A program made the translations under genes and the position numbers. A DNA stretch of 64,000 nucleotides from CAVALG01 sp045576295 (GTDB lineage: Bacteria; Bacillota; Clostridia; Oscillospirales; Acutalibacteraceae), in NCBI GenBank assembly GCA_045576295.1, contig JAZNGF010000055.1, positions 1-64,000 of the forward strand. The letters run 5' to 3'. Under the pieces are notes generated by a model. It saw only the letters and a list, made by a program, of their open reading frames with translations. It was not told the origin of the DNA and searched no databases. Positions 60,293 through 64,000 of the stretch are shown here, piece by piece; positions within the stretch are counted from its first letter, which is position 1; the number at the start of each line of letters is the position of its first letter.

Positions 60293-61528
60293 TTAATTAA
60301 GTATGCGCAATTTATTCTTCAGCAAACAGTTTTTAAGGGAAGATGTTTTGCTGTTGATTTCATTAAGCGCTGTTGCGTTTGTGATAAAGGCAATTTCGTT
60401 TTCAGGTTGATTATCGCGTGAAAGCACCTTTTCAACGCTGAATGTGCTCATAATTTCATCAAGAGCTGCAGCCTTGTCGTTAGTTGCAACCTTTATATAA
60501 CAAGCGCACTTTTCGTCAAGCGGGTTGGCAATAAAGTCTTCAGTGCCGTTTTCCCAATCTATGTTTCTGCGTTTTTCAAGGTGTTTTGCGCAGTCAATAA
60601 TGTCGGCTACTACGGCACTTGCGGTGGGAGCCTTACCGGCACCCTTACCGTAGAACATAACGTCGCCTGTTTCATCACCCGTTACTGTTACGGCGTTAAA
60701 CACACCGTGAACGCTTGAAATAGGGTCGCTTTTCTTAACAAGGGTGGGGGCGACTGATATAAATATCTTGCCGCAGTCGCACTTGCTAACCTTGCCGATA
60801 AGCTTTATAACGCAGTTATAATCGTGAGCATAGGCAACATCATCAAGGGTTATATCTCTAATGCCTTCGGTTGTTACCCAATCTGGGTAAATGTGCTTGC
60901 CGTATGCCAAGGTTGCTAAAATGCAAATCTTGCGGCAGGCATCATCACCGTCAATGTCGGCCGAAGGATCTTTTTCGGCATATCCGAGCTCTTGCGCTTC
61001 CTTAAGGGCTGTTTCCATTGAAACGTGATCTGTAATCATTTTATTTAAAATATAGTTACTTGTTCCGTTAAGTATGCCCTTAATGCTGCAAATTTCATTA
61101 GCTAAAAGGCATTGTGTTAAGGGGCGAATAACAGGTATGCCGCCGCCAACGCTTGCTTCAAACAAGAAGTTGCAATTCTTTTCTTTGGCTATTTTAATAA
61201 GTTCAGCGCCTTTTTTTGCAACAAGCTCTTTATTAGAAGTTACAACGCTCTTGCCGGATTCTAAACACCTTTTAACGAAATCGTATGCAGGATTTACACC
61301 CCCCATCATTTCGGCAACAACTTTAACCGAACTGTCGTTAACGATTTCATCAAAGTTCTTTGTGAATTTATCGCAGTAGCTAAGTTCAGGGAACTCTCTT
61401 AAATCTAATATGTATTTAACGTTAAGTTCTTCACCAACTGCGGCTGCAATTTTTTGGGGTTTGTTAATAAGTATTTCGGCAACACCTGAGCCTACAACAC
61501 CGTGCCCCAATATAGCAACGTTTACCAT
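60293..61528 (-). CDS. hom: Homoserine dehydrogenase
   Basis: 411 residues. Reduces aspartate semialdehyde to homoserine with NAD(P)H. The Rossmann start is VAILGHGVVGSGVAEIL. The catalytic core has KGILNGTSNYILNKM and GYAEKDPSADIDGDDACRK. A C-terminal ACT domain (about 335-400, CYIKVATNDKAAALDEIM) would bind threonine. Asd is not in the window. The operon order ACT protein-hom-lysC suggests joint control of the aspartate pathway. Confidence 0.95.
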   Translation of the reverse strand: MVNVAILGHGVVGSGVAEILINKPQKIAAAVGEELNVKYILDLREFPELSYCDKFTKNFDEIVNDSSVKVVAEMMGGVNPAYDFVKRCLESGKSVVTSNKELVAKKGAELIKIAKEKNCNFLFEASVGGGIPVIRPLTQCLLANEICSIKGILNGTSNYILNKMITDHVSMETALKEAQELGYAEKDPSADIDGDDACRKICILATLAYGKHIYPDWVTTEGIRDITLDDVAYAHDYNCVIKLIGKVSKCDCGKIFISVAPTLVKKSDPISSVHGVFNAVTVTGDETGDVMFYGKGAGKAPTASAVVADIIDCAKHLEKRRNIDWENGTEDFIANPLDEKCACYIKVATNDKAAALDEIMSTFSVEKVLSRDNQPENEIAFITNATALNEINSKTSSLKNCLLKNKLRILN

Positions 61529-61541
61529 AAAATACCCTCCG

Positions 61542-61994
61542 TTATCTTGAAATTATCTGTTTTGCTTTTATCATAAATTTGTTTTGGCAGATGCGTTTAA
61601 GCAATGTCCCTATGTCGATAGTTAATGTATCTGATTTGAAAGATACTGTAACAAGAGCGATTTCAGATGATGGAATGTTTTGGTTAACGGTTAGAATGTT
61701 AGCGCCAACCAAATGTAGTTCTGAAAGCAGGGCCGATAGAGCACCGGGCTTATCAAGCAGCGTAACCTGAATGGTTACAATTTCATCGGAAGTGTTCCCG
61801 CTGTATTTAAAAACCATATCACGGTATTTGTAAAATGCGCTTCTTGAAATGCCTGCGGCAGCAGCGGCCTCGCTTGTGCTCGAAACTTTTCCGGTTTCAA
61901 GCATTTCTTTGGCTTTTACTACCTTTTGGAACACAGTTGGCAGTGCTTCTTCTTTAATAATATAAAATTTTGAATCACTCAACGTGTTCACCAC
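61542..61994 (-). CDS. ACT domain protein, UPF0735/PheB-like
   Basis: 150 residues: an N-terminal helix-turn-helix-like part (TSEAAAAAGISRSAFYKYRD) and a C-terminal ACT domain (IVTIQVTLLDKPGALSALL). The family is often called PheB or UPF0735 and usually sits upstream of hom, so it is a likely amino-acid-responsive regulator of this operon. The start is taken as GTG 61994. A TTG four codons later, eight bases after GGTGG, is an alternative. Confidence 0.85.
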   Translation of the reverse strand: MVNTLSDSKFYIIKEEALPTVFQKVVKAKEMLETGKVSSTSEAAAAAGISRSAFYKYRDMVFKYSGNTSDEIVTIQVTLLDKPGALSALLSELHLVGANILTVNQNIPSSEIALVTVSFKSDTLTIDIGTLLKRICQNKFMIKAKQIISR

Positions 61995-62023
61995 CCAAAA
62001 ACAAATGTATGTGACCGAAAAAC

Positions 62024-62052
62024 ACTATAACATATTTATTTTGAGTTTGCAA
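62024..62052 (-). promoter_or_regulatory. Promoter of the ACT-hom-lysC operon
   Basis: Minus strand TTGCAA (62052-62047), a 17-bp spacer and TATAGT (62029-62024). There is no room for a lysine riboswitch or T-box between it and the first gene. Confidence 0.6.
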
Positions 62053-62163
62053 GACTTTTTTATGCTTTTATGAATATTTTTCTTTTTTTACATTATATAA
62101 ACAAAAAATAAATTATTATATGTGAATTATTAATAAATTTTATAAATATGAGGACGATTTGTA

Positions 62164-62193
62164 TTGACAAAACAGTAGAATTAATAGTAAAAT
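62164..62193 (+). promoter_or_regulatory. Promoter of the parvulin-like gene
   Basis: TTGACA (62164-62169), an 18-bp spacer and TAAAAT (62188-62193). Confidence 0.6.
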
Positions 62194-62224
62194 TAAAAGG
62201 ATTAAAATAAAAGGAGCGTTTAAA

Positions 62225-63661
62225 ATGCAGAAACAAAAATCAGTAAACAATGCTATTGGCAAAAAACTGCCTAAAAAGCACATTATTATTGCAGCCATAT
62301 GCTTGTTGCTTGCTTTAATAATTGCCGGTGGCGTTGTTTTCTACAATGTAAACCAAAGCAGGTTAGATAAAGGTAATTACCTTCGCAAGTCGGTAGTTTA
62401 TGAAAGTGATAATTTCGAAGTTAACTCAGCTATGTTAACCTATTATTTCTATCAATCATACCAAGACTTTATGAATGATGGTGCTTTTGACACATCTTCA
62501 ATTGATAGTGAAAAATCACTTAAAAAGAGTACATATAAAGATGGCACAACATGGTATGAGTTTTTCGAGCAAGAGGCAGTTAGTGTTGCCAGAGCACACA
62601 TTTTATTTGCCGAGGCTGCAATGAAAGAAGGCTATGAATTAACCGAGGAAGAAATTGCCGAAATCGAGGCCAGAACTGCTACAGTTGACCTTAAAAAGGT
62701 TGGCCGCGGAATTACCCATTCAGACGTAATCGATGCTGAAAAGTTAATTGCAGTAGGCCAAAAATATTATTCAGCTGTTGGCAAGGCGGCTTTCACTGAT
62801 GAGGAATATCAGAAGAAATTGGTTGAAAACCTTAAAATATTAGGTGATTGCAGCTACTATTCTTATGAAATCAGCTACGGGGATGATATCAAAGAAAAGG
62901 ATGCCAAAAAACTTGCTAAAGAAATTTCTAAAGCTAAAACTCCCGAAGAATTCGTTTCGGCAGTTAACGAACACCATGTTAACAATCACAGCCACGATGA
63001 TGACGGGCACGTTCACGAGCATGATTTAAACACCTTAAAAACCGACGATGTTAAATATGCTGATTGCGGCGAAGAATTAGGCGATTGGATTTTCGATAAA
63101 GAACGCAAAGCAGGCGACACCAAGGTTATTAAGAACAAGAAAGATTCAAAATACACAGTTTATATGGTTGATGCTCCTGCTACAGAATCAAACTCGGCGC
63201 TTGTTAATATTAGAGTTATTCGTTTAATGGCACAAACTGCAGACGAAATAATTGCAGCTAACAAAAAAATTATGGATATACAGAATGAATTCTTAGTTAG
63301 CAGCCAAAGTGAAGTAGTATTCACTGAACTTGTAAACAAATACTCAGAAGACACCGAAACAGCTAAAAATGGTGGCCTTATCACAAACTATCAAAGTGGC
63401 CAGATTGCCGATGATGTTTTAGGCGGCAAGTTAAATGAATGGTGTTTCAGTGCTGAAAGAAAAGCGGGCGATTACAAAATTCTTCAGTCTAACGAAGGCA
63501 TGAACTTTGTTTATATGTCGGTTAGCAATAAGCGCTGGAAAGAGGGCGCAGAGCAGCTTCTGTTAAAGGATTGGAGAAGCGAATACTGCGATACATTAGA
63601 AGAACATATTAAAATCACCTTTAATAAGGGTGCTGTTAAGAAAATGCCGATAGATTATTAA
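62225..63661 (+). CDS. Membrane-anchored parvulin-like foldase (PrsA/SurA type)
   Basis: 478 residues. A basic start and one transmembrane helix (about 20-43) anchor an extracellular part. A SurA-N-like helical region (YYFYQSYQDFMNDG to AFTDEEYQKKLVEN) is followed by two rotamase-like segments: LGDWIFDKERKAGDTKVI, and later SEDTETAKNGGLITNY with LNEWCFSAERKAGDYKIL. A His/Asp-rich insertion (HHVNNHSHDDDGHVHEHD, near residue 260) lies just before the first. It likely helps exported proteins fold after SecDF-aided export. The catalytic residues of parvulins are not obvious, so a pure chaperone role is possible. Membrane helix instead of lipobox. Confidence 0.75.
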   Translation: MQKQKSVNNAIGKKLPKKHIIIAAICLLLALIIAGGVVFYNVNQSRLDKGNYLRKSVVYESDNFEVNSAMLTYYFYQSYQDFMNDGAFDTSSIDSEKSLKKSTYKDGTTWYEFFEQEAVSVARAHILFAEAAMKEGYELTEEEIAEIEARTATVDLKKVGRGITHSDVIDAEKLIAVGQKYYSAVGKAAFTDEEYQKKLVENLKILGDCSYYSYEISYGDDIKEKDAKKLAKEISKAKTPEEFVSAVNEHHVNNHSHDDDGHVHEHDLNTLKTDDVKYADCGEELGDWIFDKERKAGDTKVIKNKKDSKYTVYMVDAPATESNSALVNIRVIRLMAQTADEIIAANKKIMDIQNEFLVSSQSEVVFTELVNKYSEDTETAKNGGLITNYQSGQIADDVLGGKLNEWCFSAERKAGDYKILQSNEGMNFVYMSVSNKRWKEGAEQLLLKDWRSEYCDTLEEHIKITFNKGAVKKMPIDY

Positions 63662-63725
63662 TTAGTTTGGTAACCGCTAAACCGGCTTATGATGCTAAAA
63701 AGGCATTTTATAAAAGGAGATTTAA

Positions 63726-64000
63726 ATGAAGTTTATAAATAAAGAAAATTCAACCGTAATTAGCAGGGTTGTTTGCCTAATGCTTGTTTGCGCTGTTTTG
63801 GTGTTAAGCATTGCCGGTTGTGGCAAAAAGTCTGATAAATCGGCCACCTATGACACTCCGGAAGCTGTTGTAACCGCATATAGTGAAGCATACTCTAAGT
63901 GCGATTTTAAAACTGCCGACAGCCTTTTGCTTTACAATTATGATGAGGTTATGGTGGCAGCAACAGGCAAATATGAATCTGCTGAAGAATACCGCAAAGT
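63726..64000 (+). CDS. Lipoprotein, N-terminal part (cut by window end)
   Basis: ATG 63726 after AAGGAG gives 91 residues to the window edge without a stop. The signal peptide ends in the lipobox LSIAGC, so the Cys near residue 32 would be lipid-modified. The mature part begins GKKSDKSATYDTPEAVVTAY and continues YSKCDFKTADSLLLYNYDE, a pattern like small NTF2/DUF4878-type extracellular domains. It is 64 bp after the parvulin-like gene and may be co-transcribed. The function is unknown. Confidence 0.7.
   Translation, partial: MKFINKENSTVISRVVCLMLVCAVLVLSIAGCGKKSDKSATYDTPEAVVTAYSEAYSKCDFKTADSLLLYNYDEVMVAATGKYESAEEYRK

Noticed and set aside
62030..62160. Lysine riboswitch or T-box upstream of the ACT-hom-lysC operon
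   Set aside because: The promoter found leaves only about 30 bases of leader, too short for either, and no characteristic box is visible.

Overview
The window looks like chromosome from a Gram-positive clostridial bacterium (Bacillota, Clostridia, probably an Oscillospirales/Ruminococcaceae relative). The reasons are moderate-to-low GC, AGGAGG ribosome sites and near-consensus sigma-A promoters. Other signs are an rpoB-rpoC-rpsL-rpsG-fusA-tuf block, ThyX, MltG and a class B PBP with no outer-membrane genes, SLH and dockerin surface proteins, and a TnpX-type serine recombinase. The taxonomic placement is inference from gene content; no 16S rRNA is present.

Layout. (1) 1-3421 is the right end of an integrated element: a tyrosine recombinase broken by one in-frame stop, a TnpW-like protein and a large serine recombinase. 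It abuts the last codons of another tyrosine integrase. (2) 3422-6148 is a decayed integration site: tRNA-Ser(CGA), a 42-bp copy of its 5' half, and a truncated, frameshifted phage polyvalent-protein gene. (3) 6132-15222 is a rightward run: murD, two M42 aminopeptidases, a GNAT protein, a PLP methionine-gamma-lyase-family enzyme, a PfkB kinase, a secreted cohesin-like protein, a nucleotidyltransferase, ywlG and a small membrane protein. (4) 15322-20422 holds guaB (a Tritrichomonas-type IMPDH) and convergent prs. A type II restriction-modification pair framed by long inverted repeats lies between them. (5) 20501-28449 carries thymidylate/folate genes (thyX, tmk, DJ-1-like, 5-FTHF cyclo-ligase), then mltG, a U32 protein, a class B PBP and alr. 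(6) 28616-41116 is the RNA polymerase and str/tuf block. A long structured leader with a possible 27-codon leader peptide precedes rpoB. (7) 41123-45993 is leftward: pgeF, a ComEC-like MBL lipoprotein, a GH94 phosphorylase and a Usp-like protein. (8) 46229-48129 has tRNA-Met and tRNA-Glu, then an accessory patch: an array of AATGATGT-separated mini-hairpins, a four-helix-bundle protein, a YdcF-like protein, and an XRE regulator divergent from a 23-codon ORF. (9) 48225-58930 has an SLH-anchored surface protein, a class I aminotransferase, secD-secF and a 1386-residue dockerin protein. (10) 59018-64000 has a leftward ACT protein-hom-lysC operon and a rightward membrane-anchored parvulin-like protein followed by a lipoprotein cut by the window end.

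Functional themes. Cell-wall synthesis and editing (murD, mltG, PBP, alr, pgeF), nucleotide supply (guaB, prs, thyX, tmk), transcription and translation, protein export (secDF) and extracellular proteins recur. The least explained parts are the hairpin array with the four-helix-bundle gene (46491-47051), the inverted-repeat-framed R-M island (16914-19132), the nested recombinase remnants at tRNA-Ser, and the rpoB leader.
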